DNA from: Rutstroemia sp. NJR-2017a BVV2
Lineage: Eukaryota > Ascomycota > Leotiomycetes > Helotiales > Rutstroemiaceae
Assembly (NCBI GenBank): GCA_002946415.1
Contig: NJPS01000050.1
Coordinates: 248,001 to 312,000, forward strand
Direction: 5' to 3'
Length of the DNA stretch: 64,000 nucleotides
Positions within the stretch are counted from its first letter, which is position 1. Each line of letters starts with the position of its first letter. Below are positions 36,555 through 49,594 of this stretch, piece after piece. The translations under genes were made by a program, and so were the position numbers. The notes beneath the pieces were generated by a model that saw only the letters and a program-made list of their open reading frames with translations, searched no databases and was not told where the DNA came from.

Positions 36555-39500
36555 TTAGTTAGGGGGGGAAGTAGTTTAAGAAAGGGGGTGGAGGGGTTGA
36601 GAGAAAGATAAAGAATTCTATGTACATAGTATATAAAACAGAAACCACAAGGGGGGGGACAAACACATATACTCACCAGCAGCCACCGACAATCGACGGA
36701 ACGAGTGTGTTGTATCTGCATTTACATCTGCATTTCCATTTGCATCTACATTTTGTATTCATAGGAGTTTGATTAGGGAGGGCGGGGGGCATTTTATGGG
36801 GGGTTTTCTTTTATTCTCTTAGGTGGTTAGGGACGGGTTTATAAATTATGATAGATTTGATTTGAATGAGTAGAACTGAACTGAATTGCAAATATTCCTA
36901 GCCTGCTTGCTGTTGCTGTCTCAAACTAACTAACTAACTGGTTCCTGCTTGTTTGTCTATTTCTCGCTGCTCTCTTTTTGTTTATTTGAATGGATAAAGG
37001 TGAAGGGATGGTTTCGTGGGGAGGGGATTACGGAAGGGGATTTCGGGAGGGGGTGTTTGGCACCGGGTTCTGGTGGTTGGGAGGGAGGATGGCTGGGGGG
37101 TGGGGGGTGGGGGGGTGGAGAGATGGGTTGAACTTGTCTGTAAGGTTGAGTTAAACTGCTAGAGAGATATATAATATCCGGACCTTCGGACTGCACCTGC
37201 ATAACTCGCTCCTTGTAGCAGTAGTACTGTATATACAAATTTATCTGCAAGAGAGTAGATACGGAGATGGAAACGAACGAACTTACAGAGATCATAACCT
37301 CAGCTTCGGACTTGTTGAGTTACGGGTTGGATGAGTAGATAATTGGATAATTTATACGGCTTTGGGGCTGGAGATGTCTCGGGAGGGGTCAGGGGTGGTT
37401 GGCGGAGTGGAGTACGGATTCGGAGTATAGATAGTGTGAGTTCAGTGGGAGGGGGTGAGAGGTTGGAGCAGAGAAACTAGCTGGAGATAAATACTCCCAA
37501 AGCCGAGGCCAGGTCTGGTTGTGGAACGGGATCAAGGATGGGTGTGGATGGGGTTTGGTTTTGGGTGAGGGGTAGGGGGTTGTGAATGGTGGTGGTTATT
37601 GGTAGGTTTATGCATTGAGATTGATGTGGAGATTGACAGTGGTAGGTAAGGAGTTTGACAGTGTGAGTGAGATGACGGCGATGAGCGAGGTTATTTGCTT
37701 GTGTGACGGCAATAATGTAGTGTGCAGGAATTACATACAACGAGTGTAAAGACAAACAGATCATAAAAGTTTACCTGCGAGAGCACTTACAGACCTCTTC
37801 AAGTTGACTCCTTGGATCCAGCACATAGACTGAACGTAGAAGTTCTCAGTTGGTGTGTTATCTATTGTAGGTTCTAGCTACAACTGATGAATCATTCTCT
37901 TGTCAGAGAGGAAGGAGTCTAAATACTGGGTAGGTGCCGGAGGTATGATTCACTGGGGGAGTTCTTGCTCTTGTTTTTTGGTTGTGGTGGAGATCTTTAT
38001 GTGAATGTCTGTCTTTAGGTGGAGATGAGAATACCTGCACGTGTGATGGGGAGGGGAGTTGGTGTATAAAAGCTCTCGAGGCTTAAGCTGAAGAAGATTT
38101 CCGACATCAAAGACTGTTGAAGAGATCACGAAGTGCTTAGGTGGTGCTGTGTAGCTTCTTGGCGCTGAGTATTGAGTTGAGGGGCTTGATGCTTAGTGGG
38201 GTGGGGAGAGTTGGTGGGATTGATGGTTGAGTGGATGTTATGTTTCCGTGTTTTCTAGTGTTAGTGGGTTGATTGTTGTCGTTAGATACTCTCATCACGG
38301 GGACACAGGGTGGTAATTGGTCTTGTTTTCGACAATGCTGAAATAGTATCGGCAATGATGTTTCTTCGTGGAGCCTTCATCAATATCTCTTTTCAAATTC
38401 CTACCAGCATCACTTTGGCAGCATTCAAGCACAGCTACTCTCTCGCGGACTGGACTTCCCGGTATGTTTGATCCCTGGAATCATAACATACAACAGCAGT
38501 CGCAGAAATCAGACAATGATAACACCACGACGCCGAACATGGTAAGAGTAGAAGAGAGAAATCAAACGACAGGATCACGACTCTCTAGCCTTGCGTTCCA
38601 GCTAAGCTTCCTCACAATGAATCTTGAGTAAAGTTTGACATTAAGGTTACCGTTTTGATGTCTGCGAATTGAGTTACCAAATATAACGAGCTTATTCGAT
38701 CTCTAACCTCACTGTCATGAAGGTCAGCAGAAGGAAGCACGTGGGAAGTCTATCGATCTCGTTCCACTTATGCCAGTGAATAGAGATAGCGCAGCTGATT
38801 TCTTGATAGTTCTGGTGTTTGGCTTCTAATATAAATTGAGGCCAAACTACAACTGAGTATTCCTTATACAGGCAGTAGGAGATAGTATTCGAAACTACGA
38901 TATATGTGTGAGAATACTTCGTGGTGTTGAGGGCCGGTATGGATCTATTGCTGGGGTTGGCAAGATAGGGGCGGAGTTTGGCGTTGATGAGGTAGAAGTT
39001 GGGAGTAATGGAGATGGATATGATGACAGCAGTGAGAAGACTAAAGTGACAGCAATGTTTAACATTGATGTAAAGATGAATGACAATACTTCTTCGCCGA
39101 TTCAGAATCAACAATCGGACTTCGAACAAGGATGGTTCTCTAGCAGCGGACTTAACTTCACCGTAGCCGAGTGGAAGTTCAAGAAACTGGACTATCAAAG
39201 ACACATCGCCTTCCAATGAAAAAATCTGCTGCTTTTTGGTGGGAGTATATTTGACAGCTTTACATTTTCTTCCAGTCCTTAATATACCCATCCTAGACCC
39301 GAGGTAAGTTCCTGCTCGTGACAGGGTTCCGCTTGATCGAGATTCACCGATATACTGTGGACCATCGTCTGGACTCAGCCACTCTTCGCATGTTACATTC
39401 AATGCAATGATCGTACCATGAAAGTGAATACCAATACCCTCGCACTTGCCTGCGCTTACCCTCCCTTCTCTGTATATATAAAAGGCATACTGAGAGTTCT

Positions 39501-41109
39501 AAAGACATACAGGCAATATCACCCTGACAGTATCAACACAATTATCGCTCGGATAGCGATGGAGATTGTGTATTTGGTAGCTAGGCCTCAGTTCAGGAAG
39601 AGGAGCAGCTCGGATTCGAGGGGAGGACGAGAAAATGTATGGTAGAGAATATATTATGGAATTAATGGCAGTGATAACGGTGTCGGCGATGATTGTGGGA
39701 ATTCGACAGTGAGATTTATAAGCGACAACGGCTATTCAATAGCTTAACCCACACTGTCTGGGTCTCTCTCTTAGGAGTCCATCAAAAAACGTACTTGGAA
39801 CTGAAGTCTGGAGATCCTCTTAGTCTCCAAGTTATACTTTTGGTCTGTGTGTTGTTTCAGTGCAGGACCAAGAACTGGGTGTTTATATACTCTTCTCTCT
39901 CCCTCTTCCCTTCTCACCCGGCATCAATTCATTCACCATCTCTCTTTCCGCCTACTCTATTCACCATCTTCTACAAAACGCCCACTCTCTTCTGATACGA
40001 ATGATGTGCAGAAGAGAAGGGAGAAGCAATTCACCCCCTCACTCGATTGCGCTACATGTACGTATGCATAGTACATAAACCCTCAACACTTCCTCTCCCA
40101 TCCATTTCTCACCCCCAGAAACAAACTGGATACGCAGCAGTTGTTCCATGGCGCTCTACTGACACTGTGATTTAATCCAAGCTTACATTATTCGTCGTTG
40201 ACGTAATTGTCAGACTCGTAGTTTGTGATCTAAATGAGGTGATGGCGAAACTCGAGTAAGTATGGGGATCTGGGAGACGTGGGAAGTTGTTTATTGGATT
40301 CATGATTTATGTTGCCAGTGATATAAAGTATGTACGGTAGTCGTAAAAGCAGTACCAGTGCTGCTGTCATTTGTGACTATTCTAAGTGACGGATTGCTAT
40401 ATATCGCAACTCATCTCATCTGCGTCATCTCATCATTAGATCTCGCTAAATAGGGGCTGATGAAACGGGATACACTAAGCTCGCCGAAGTAACCACCCTG
40501 ACTAATAACAAGTGTTCCAGCTCGAGAATAGCATTTATTTTTATATCATCAGATCAGTCAAGGAATCAAGACACGGAGAATGAACCATGGGATATTCTTA
40601 CGCGACCTCCTCATCTCCTCATCCTAAGGTGCGAGAACGAGTACGAGATCATTAACAGAATAACGTCAAATTTAAGTCTTATATCGAGTAAAGCTAAGAA
40701 GAATTGAAGACAAGTGACTCTCATAACAATGGCATTGCAGAATAATATTGATCTAACATTTATATATTCATCTAACTAACTAATCAGCCCAGTAATTGTA
40801 ATGGTATCTCCTCCGCAGGCAGTAAGTGCCTTTCCTCGTCTATCCATCATCGATGTATATCCTGAATTCCAAATCAGTATCCGAATTGAGCTCTATATCG
40901 TATGAAATCGATCGAGCGTGTGGTGTATCATTTAGTAAAACCAAAGAAATAAAAACCAAACGCAGCATTCTTCCTGTCCATTTCGAACACCACCACACCT
41001 TCTATTCAAATCACAGCCGGTCAACACCCAATTGCTCAGACAAACAAAAGAAAAGAACAAAAATAAACTCCCAACCCTTTCTACCACATCAGCAACACCC
41101 CCTGCTCAC
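36555..41109. other. Large intergenic region (4.6 kb) without a recognisable gene
   Basis: I looked for split genes on both strands and found none I can defend. A G-rich patch lies at 37040-37125. A minus-strand open frame of 236 codons at 38692-39402 has no family resemblance, and the plus strand opposite it (38908-39219) is also open for about 100 codons; neither has introns or motifs to support it. Such size next to compact regions suggests old inserted or decayed DNA. Confidence 0.4.
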
Positions 41110-42274
41110 TCATCTTCTACTCGGCTTGAAAACCCCCATCTCCACATCTCCCCCACTACTCAACATACTCTCCGCACCACTCTTAACCCTCTCATGACCG
41201 GCGCTCTTATCGCCCCTCAACTTAAAGTTCAACTCATTCCAAGCTCCCTTAAACGCAACTCCCGGATGGAATATCGTCAAAGCCAACGTAGCAAGCACAA
41301 TCATAACTCCCTCTAGCACCATAAACTCCTCCTCATGGCTCACAAACAGCGTGCCGTTGAAGCCGCCCGAAAGCTCGATACATCTGTACGTAGACCTGAC
41401 AAAGATAGTCGTAGTAGCGAGCGCCAAACCAGCCATAAACGCCTTAAAAAAGGAAGAGTTCACAAGACTAAGGTAGATAGGATTCCACATGCCCTTTGCC
41501 TTCCTCACCCGCAGCGCAAACTCAGAGCAAGCGAGAACAAAAAGGATGATAGAAAAGACCTGGAAGCCCAGACCCGCCAACATGATGTTTTTCCCCGTGT
41601 CGCTGTCCTCATGGGTGTTGGCCGTGGAAGCGATGGCGCCGCCAGCGGCTTGCAGGATCAGGGAGATGATGTCGCAGGTGCAGAAGACGATGGTGTAGGT
41701 GCCGGGTTTGAAGCGGGAGAGTTCCGGCCCGTAGACGATGACGATGCGCGAGAGACAGAGGTAGATGGCGGCGGTGAGGAAGGCGGGCGCGATGGTCAGG
41801 CAGATGAGGTACATGAGGAAGTAGTTGTTGTCGAAGGGGTTGTCATGGATGAGGATGCGGGCTATGTAGCCGATGACTTCGAGGAGCTGGGGGGTGGAAT
41901 GGTCAGCTTGAGTGGTGGAGGAGGGGAGGGGGTGGTGGGGGAAGTTGAGAAAGAAAGCATGCTATGTAATGCCAAAGTAACAAAGAGCAGGAGTAACATA
42001 CCAATCCAAATAACATAGCAACCATATAACCCCAAGTTTTGTGTTTGATCCCAAGAAATATCTGAGCAAGAATCGCTATCCCGAAGATCCCAGCATAAAT
42101 ACCATTTCCAGCAACAGTTGGACGATATTCAAAGCTCGACATCGTCAAGTCGCAAGTCTGTAGTGTACAGTTATGCGGATACATAATCAGACTCAAATTC
42201 CCTATGAAGCTTCCATTGGGAAATTGATGTGTGAGACCCCCCTCGTACGTCCCATTGAGGATAGTAGCCGACAT
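41110..42274 (-). CDS. RTA1-family seven-helix membrane protein (lipid-translocating exporter-like)
   Basis: Two exons (42274-42002 and 41886-41110; phase-0 intron of 115 bases) give 349 residues. RTA1/RSB1-like proteins are fungal plasma-membrane proteins linked to export of sphingoid bases and resistance to membrane-active compounds. The N-terminus is extracellular-type with N-glycosylation sites (NGT, NGS, NLS, NCT) and Cys. Seven hydrophobic helices follow. Family signatures visible include ICLTIAPAFLTAAIYLCLSRIV and CDIISLILQAAGGAIAS, then RSTYRCIELSGGFNG and the HEEEFMVLEG segment. The C-terminal tail is hydrophilic. The ATG at 42274 directly precedes the glycosylated segment, and no alternative start is evident. 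Confidence 0.92.
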
Positions 42275-44114
42275 TTTGTGATAGGCTATGGAGGAATTTG
42301 AACGGCGAGCGGAAAGTGGAACTACCCAGTGCTAGAAAAGACAGACAGACGGCGGAGTGATGTAGAAAATTAAGAAAAAAAAAGAAAGGCTTCAAGAGTA
42401 GAAAGAGAAGCTGAATTGAGTGATGATTGAAATCTGATAGTTCATCCGATGGGAAATCCCACTTACCTATATATTTTTCATTCTCCCGTAATATTGCTGA
42501 AAGCGGGCAGTGCATATTGTATGGAATTCGTAGGGGTCGGTATCACGGACTCAAAACCGTAGCGATGATTGCGACGACACGCAATCGATCACGGTCCAAC
42601 CAATGGCCGGTTTATTGTTGATTAGTCGTCAATTACCTCAGCGAGCGTCCGGAGCTGATTGGACCACTCGCAACTTAACGACAGAAAGGAATACGATCCT
42701 GGAGCGTTACCGACCCAACGTTTGTCCAAGCCTCGTGGGGAATGCATGAGCCATGCCAACCGCAAGGCAGAAGTAAGCTCGTCAAAGCAGAGCAGATCAA
42801 TTTGACATAAAAACGAATGGATCTCAGGCACCACGTTTTGCAATCTGAATGGATTGCGACCGGGATAACGTTTCTGGATCTGGATATGAATGGTTGATAA
42901 TAGCTAAGAATAAAGCAGTCTCGCTCCACATATAAGGTTAATCTTAACCTTAAGGGAACCATTGTACGACAGTATTGTGGCACAGAAACAACAACACACT
43001 GGCAAGGCGCATTGCTGTCTTTGCATTGATCACAATTATCTTCGTCTTGTCTTTTCTATTAGCAGATAAAGAGGCATACTGATGCTTTATCTTCATATCG
43101 GAGTTGCTGGAAGCTAGATGTGGAAAAGTGGAGGACGGACAATTTTTCTGGTCCGAGTTTCCTAGAACTAAGGTTAACAGTAACACTAATAATGTTGTAG
43201 ATGATGGAGAAGCACGACTATTTTCGTGTCTTGGCACTGTTTGGTTATTAATAACTGGGGTATACTATAGTCTTTATTAAGTGCCGCCTGTCAAGATATA
43301 ACAGCGAGATTAGATATTGCATCGTTTGATGCCAGAAGAATCGGTGTCAGACTTGGCCGGGTTTGGGATATTCCTTGATGAAAAGACAAACGCAAGTGCG
43401 ACATTTCAAAACACGGCGGAATTGAGAGGAATAATCACGGGACCTGGCTGGACTTTACGGAAGAAGTTCGTTGGAGCTGTAAGACTATAACATAAGCACA
43501 AGATCTCACGTGCTATTCACGTGCAGGAGACAAATTGCCCCTTTACACTTGTAGTGGCTCCAGCTTGAGAAGGTCTCAAAATGAATTTTGCTCTATCGCG
43601 CCCAATATTATACTCTCACATCCTTCACGGATAATAGACGGGAGGTATTCGTCTATCAATCTGACCAACTCTTTCAGGATGACCTAACACAGCCACGTGC
43701 GCTCAGAGACCTTGAAGACGAGTGAGCTGGTTCGCGATATAATTAACGGACCTCAATCTTTTATAGCGACAAACACCAATTAAAATGAATTCTCTGTTGT
43801 TGTTCGAAAAACAGTCATGTAATCACATGACTTTCTTTAGTAATCCAGCTGAAACCGTGATACCTCAAAATACTCGTAGCTGAAATCGCGCTGACCCGGG
43901 CTGCTCATGCTCAACTCCATTTTTGTATCGCATCCTTATTACCCGCGTACTGGTCAGTCAAACCCCTTAACACGATCTTGACATAGCACAAAACATGAGC
44001 AAAGTGACAGATTTGTAACGCTGGTCTGCTCTTCTCATCTCGCTACGGTCACACACATCATTTGCGACCGAGCTCGACCACCGTTTCTTGCTCGTAGAAG
44101 AATATACAAGCGTC
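42275..44114. promoter_or_regulatory. Divergent intergenic region between the RTA1-like and HET genes
   Basis: These 1.8 kb carry the promoters of two divergent genes. Several minus-strand frames near 42620-43240 stay open for 70-100 codons but show no motif. Nothing else was identified. Confidence 0.35.
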
Positions 44115-47100
44115 ATGATCCGCCTGCTAAAGCGCCTACCGAACGGCGACTTTGCGCTGGATTCTTTTGACGATAAAAACTTTCCTCCGTATGCTATCCT
44201 ATCACATACCTGGACTGAAGACGAAGTCACATATGACGAGTTACTTGCTAGCACAGGCAAGCACAAGGCTGGCTACGCTAAAATCTGCTTCTGTGGAGAA
44301 AGAGCTGCCCATGATAACCTCCAGTATTTCTGGGTCGATACTTGTTGCATCAATAAATCTATCCCCCAAGAGCACCAGACGGCTATCAACTCTATGTTCG
44401 GCTGGTATAAGCGCGCAACCAAGTGCTATGTATACCTGTCAGATGTGCAGGTCACAGATAAAACTATTGATATTCAGGCATTCCGGACATTGGGGGAGCC
44501 TGCCTTTCGACAGAGCCGATGGTTCAAGCGAGGTTGGACGCTGCAAGAGCTCCTAGCACCGGCAAGCGTTGAGTTCTTCTCTAAAGATGGGAAGCTGCTA
44601 GGTAGCAAAGTCTCTCTAAAGCAGGAGATCCATGAGATCACTAAAGTGCCCATCAATGCTCTTGACGGTCAGCAACCTCTCTATAAGTTTAGCGTACCTG
44701 AACGTATGAGATGGGCGGTCGGACGTACGACAACATATAAGGAGGACAAAGTATACTGCCTGTTGGGAATCTTTGGAGTATTCCTGCCACTTATTTACGG
44801 AGAAGGAGAAACGAACGCGGTTCTGCGGCTAAGAGAGGAGATACAGAGGCGGCAGGAAGGGCGAGGCATAGAAAGCTTGCAAGACTTGACTGGTACGTTC
44901 TCAGGCGAGCATGATAGCATTAGTCCGTACCATTTTTATTCAGCTAATAATGTTCAGTTTTCTCACCATTGCCGTTTCCAAGGAACGAATTCTTTACTGG
45001 ACGAGATGAGCAGCTACAAGCTCTCGAAAAATTCCTCCTCTCTCCTGGCCACAGACGTATGACAATATATGGACTGGGGGGATGTGGAAAGTCAGCACTT
45101 ACGCTTGAGGCTGCATACCGCGCTCAATATGCTAGATATCTGGTTCTTTGGGTACCTGCTATCAGTCAAAAGAGCTTCGAGCTTGCATATCAGGAAATTG
45201 GAATCAACCTTTGTGTACCAGGAATTACCAACGACGATGCGGATGTTATGCGGCTAGTCAAAGAGGCATTAAATTCCGACATTGGGCGCAACTGGCTGAT
45301 GATAGTCGACAATGCTGATGACCCTGAAGTCCTTCTGAGCGGCACGGGCCGTAACCAGAGATCGCCCGGACTGTTCAATTATCTCCCACACAGCAGTAGT
45401 GGCAAGATTCTCTTTACTTCACGAAGTAGAAAATTCGCCGAAGATCTAACTCCAGGCAGTGTCTTAGAGCTTACTGATCTTGGCCAAGCTGAAGCTAGGC
45501 AACTCACATTCGCTCGGTATCTCGAGAAGCTCAGAAAAATCCTTGGGCCCATAAATAATACTGGGGATGTCAGATTCTTTGCCGATTTGAATGATCTTTG
45601 TGTCATTCTTGACGATCAAATTGAGTTGTTTCTAACCGTGACTGGGTCGTCCCTCCTGGATGCGTTTGCAAATACAGCGGCCTGCTATATCAGTTGGCGT
45701 TGGGGCCAAAGAGGGATGGATATCCTGAACTGGTTGTCACAGTTCTTACTGGCTGCTCGACAGCCAAGGTCGAGTACGTGTGAGTGCTCGCTTTATTTCT
45801 AAGTGGCATGGTGATTAATTTCTAACAGTAAAGATAGCCCATCCATTGCGTATACATGGGGAAGATAAGGACACCGAACCGCTATGTATTGAACTTCAGG
45901 GCCAGCTTAACGACAAGTCCCCTGAATCTTTGTCCAAATGCAATGTTGCGATCCGAATTCAATGGATCCAGGGTAGAGTGGAAGACTACTACGCTCTAGT
46001 TGCAGATATCGCATCACAATTGTCGTGGATTGTGGCAGCTTTCAAGGAACCTCCGCAAGACCGTCTGTCATTCTCCAGAGCTAAGATTGAAAAGATACGG
46101 GACCCCTTCCAGAACGATGAAGATCGTTGTTCAAATTTCCTGATTGTGCACGAAGATGCTCTGGACCAACGTTTGGAAGAAGAAAATGGCTCATGTTGGC
46201 ACCAAATTTTCGAAGGGTTGAATGTTGCAGTTGGGTTCCCTATTCCCCATCGTCCAGGTAGAATGCGTGGTGTGGAACTGCCATTCTCTCTGATGACTAC
46301 ATTCGCTGGCGTTGGTTACCCCGTTGCATACGAGCGCGGTTTTGTCCTCAAAGGGCGCAAAAATGCATTATTCCCGGTCCAGACCGAGCCAGATTCAGGT
46401 ACCATTGGTGAAGCTTCCGCTATACAATGGCACCTCTTTAGAAGCAAAATGCCTCGGCTTTATATGGAAGAAGCAAAAGACAGAGAACCAAGCACTTTAC
46501 CTATCAAAACAGATATATCTCCGACAAAAGTTCTCGATGAGGTTAAGAAACCGAAACGGCACTTCCTCGGTTTATATCTAGACGCCGTGGTTTGCACCGG
46601 CACTGACCGTACCCGAGCTGATGTAGAAACTGCCTGTAGCCACAAATATGTGGAATTGAAAGAGCTACGCTGGCCTATAGAATGGAGCAGAATTGTCAAT
46701 ATCAGTGTCGGTGGGGGCGGAGGGGGGGTTACAGGTGGCTTCGGGACAGGCTTCCGCTGGCGAAACCTGACAGAACGGCAGATGCATTACAATCATAACC
46801 CGAACCTTGAGCAATATCTCCTCGACACAAGCACCAATTTTACCTTACTCTACAATATCCAAACCAGGGTTGCATGGATGTTACCGCAGATATGCGTGGT
46901 GATGCACTTATTGCAAGCATGGGCTAAAAGGAATCACCCAGGAGCCAAGATCGTCTACCCAGACTTGAAAGATATGGAGCTAGCCAGCTTAAAACGTATC
47001 TTCGAAGTCTTCCGGACACAGGAGGCAGCAACTGTGGCTCAGATTGACTTGGAACATAACTTCAAGGAGTTTTCCAACCTGCTCTCTCAGTTGCAGGACA

Positions 47101-48062
47101 ATCCGCTCTTGAAACCGGCGAAGAGGAATCTAGGGAGACAAAGACGGTTGACTGGCGTGGATTTCTTCAATCTGGCAACCAAGTCCGAAATTTACGATAT
47201 CCTAAGCGTAGGTATCAAGTTCCAATCCAGCGGCAACTGGCCAATGGTGCTGAACTGCAATTGGAAGGACTGGAAGTTGAAACCCCACCCCTACAGGGTC
47301 GTGACTCTGTTTTGCGCCAACGTCGACCCACAGCCGATCTTGCCCCAACACCCGGTTTGCAGCACATGGGTCCCACCGCCTACAGATCAGGATTATTTAG
47401 TCACGACCATATACTGCCTCAAGAAGCTGGCCGACAGTTACGGAGGGGATCCGGTTAAGCTCTCCCGTAAGCATGTCTGGGAACGTGGCACATACGGCCC
47501 ATATGACCGTTGTCAGGGTCGTAGTAGTAACCGGCTGCAAAATATTGTTGAAGGAAATGGGACACGAGATAAAAGCATGAAGGATGTGCTTCAGATTGCT
47601 TCTGTTCACGCGGCCATTGTTTTCGGGGGTGAACTTGACGCGAATTCCCAGTGTCAGTGCAGCTGTGCTGAACCACAGCAAGAGCCGGTACCACCACTCC
47701 AACCAGCCACGGAGCCACGACAACCGGTATTGCTAGCACCTGCACCAGGTCAGCAACAGCCGGGACTGTCATCATCACAGCGGCGGCCACCACCACCACC
47801 ACCGCCGTCACGGCGGCGTCAACAACCATCACAGGTCCAGGCGGTGCCGGGCCAGTTGCGATCTCGAGCCAGTTGCGCGACCTCGGCTTCTGGTACCCAG
47901 GCCCAGGTACCGCTTCAGCTCCCTCCAAGAGAAATCATTCTTCCTTTTCGGAACCCTTTAAAGATTTCAGATATCTTAATTATAAATTCTCTTATTTTAT
48001 TTTTAACAATTTTTTTATTTTTATTATCTTTTGTTATTGGAATATATAGTTATCTTTTATAA
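44115..48062 (+). CDS. HET - truncated NB-ARC - large unknown fungal domain, fused in one reading frame
   Basis: Three exons (44115-44892, 44958-45779, 45829-48062) give 1277 residues with matching phases. HET domain at about residues 20-170 (YAILSHTW, FWVDTCCINK, GWTLQELLAP) is the effector of fungal heterokaryon incompatibility. NB-ARC follows, with P-loop GLGGCGKS (298-305), Walker B LMIVDNAD (374-381) and sensor FTSRSR (412-417). It ends abruptly after LGQAEARQL (residue 442, about 45505), where helical and winged-helix regions should follow. The rest matches a large uncharacterised fungal protein family (SSLLDAFANTAACYISWRWGQ, RMRGVELPFSLM). The tail beyond about residue 1100 is Pro/Gln/Arg-rich and ends hydrophobic inside an AT-rich tract. 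The minus-strand NB-ARC/TPR piece at 48133-49590 looks like the lost second half. Expression of the fusion is unproven. Confidence 0.7.
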
Positions 48063-48215
48063 TTAACTATTATATAATAAAGATTAATCTAGAAAGAGTT
48101 TAATTTTATATTATAAATATATTCTCAATATATTAAATATAGTTTCTCTCATTAACTTTAATATAACTTTTATAATTTTTAACTTCTACTTTTTTGAATT
48201 TATAATAGTACGTCG
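47950..48215. repeat. Extremely AT-rich tract
   Basis: About 265 bases are made almost only of A and T (long runs such as ttttatttttaac and ataaatatattctcaat), in sharp contrast to the GC-balanced DNA on both sides. It codes the hydrophobic tail of the plus-strand fusion and the Lys/Tyr/Asn-rich end of the minus-strand TPR frame, so both protein ends are probably artefacts of it. It looks like a repeat-induced-mutation or inserted AT tract between convergent genes. Confidence 0.7.
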
Positions 48216-49590
48216 ATGCCAGATTAAGCATACTACCGAGCGTAGACACATGCTCCGGTCCTGGTACTCTCTTGCGGATCTCGATCACTTGTACCTGCAG
48301 CTCTTGAGCCTCATCCCATCGGCCCTGTTTCCTATACTTCAATGCCAGGTTGCCTATACTGATCAGTGTATCTGGATGCTCCAGCCCACTGGTTCTCTTG
48401 CTAGTCTCCATTACTTGCAACTGCAGTATTTCAGTCTTACACCATCGACCTTGGTCCCTGTATGTGGATGCTAAGTTGTTCATGCTTGTCAGCGTGGAAT
48501 GCTGCTCTTCCCCAAGTACCTTCGTATACCCCATCAGCGTCTGTTTGTACATCGCTTCTGCCTCACCGTACCTGCCTTGCCGGCTCAGCGCATGCGCTAT
48601 GTTGTTCATAAGCATGAGCGTGTCGCGATGGTTCTTCGGAAGCACTTTCTTTCTCACCACTAGCGCTTGCCTGTATATCAATTCTGCCGCTTCATACTCC
48701 CCTTGCTGACCAAGTGCTACTCCCACTTCATTCATGCTCGCTAGCGTCAGGGGATCCTCTTTCCCTAAAGTCTTTTCCCTAACTGAAAAGACACGTCGAT
48801 GCGTCTCTTCTGCTGCACGGTATTGACCTAAGGTTGCTCGACATTGCCCAACCCGATCGAGGAGCAGAGCCATTGCTAATTCATCTACACCATCTAGTGC
48901 AGCCACATGGATTGCGTGAGGAAGATACCTCGTCCATATCTCCTCATTCTCGTGTCCGCCATAAGGTATTAGTTCTTTGAGCCGGGATATCACTTTATCC
49001 ACGCAGGCTGCCCATTCGCCTCGTTTCTTCAGCCACAATATCAATGCCATATGCACAAGTTGGTGCATATCGAAGACTTTCTCCTTCTGGGACTGTTGCA
49101 TGTCCACTTGGTGCTCAACTATAAAGGCTTATCCTTTTAGCGTTCCAATTGCTTTGATTGTCTGGATCAAAGAACTACTAGGAGGTAATAGCGACCGGGG
49201 AATCTTGATGTTATTGATGCACGCCATAAATGAAAGATACTCTGCAGCAAGTGGATCTTGACTCTGTATGTGATCGAATGAGATATGCCATGTTTTAGCA
49301 ATTGTGCTGTCCAACTCTCGATCTCTAGTGGGATCTTCAAAATGATCGCAAAAAACCTCCGCGCCAGTGTCTGATTGTTGGAGTAATGAGATGTATTCAG
49401 CCACTGTTATCCCGGTCTTGTTAATGAAGGCGCACGCCTGTGTAATAGCGAGCGGTAGATATGTGAGTAGTGCCAATGGTTTGTTAACATCCTCCTTTTC
49501 ATTAGGTGACGACTGCTTCGTTATCCGCCGCACTAGTAGCTTCACCCGTCTCTGCAGCTGTTCATCCACCCAAATCAACACCCGCTTCAT
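48133..49590 (-). pseudogene. NB-ARC C-terminal part plus kinesin-light-chain-type TPR repeats, with a premature stop
   Basis: The frame begins in the middle of an NB-ARC domain (LLVRRITKQ, LLTYLPLAITQACAFINK), passes the winged-helix region (TIAKTWHISFDHI, FDMHQLVHMA) and continues into about six TPR units of 42 residues (for example HPDTLISIGNLALKYRKQGRWDEA). No P-loop is present. A TAA at 49129-49131 interrupts it at ...GTLKG-stop-AFIVEHQ..., exactly where the family has Tyr; the same frame continues on both sides. The 3' end runs into the AT-rich tract, where the last TPR degrades. It fits as the missing half of the HET-NB-ARC gene at 44115 but in inverted orientation. Without its nucleotide-binding half and with the stop it is most likely dead. 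Confidence 0.8.
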
Positions 49591-49594
49591 CTTG

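Noticed and set aside
38692..39402. Minus-strand open frame of 236 codons
   Set aside because: It has no motif, signal peptide or splice support, the opposite strand is also partly open, and its composition is that of the surrounding non-coding DNA.
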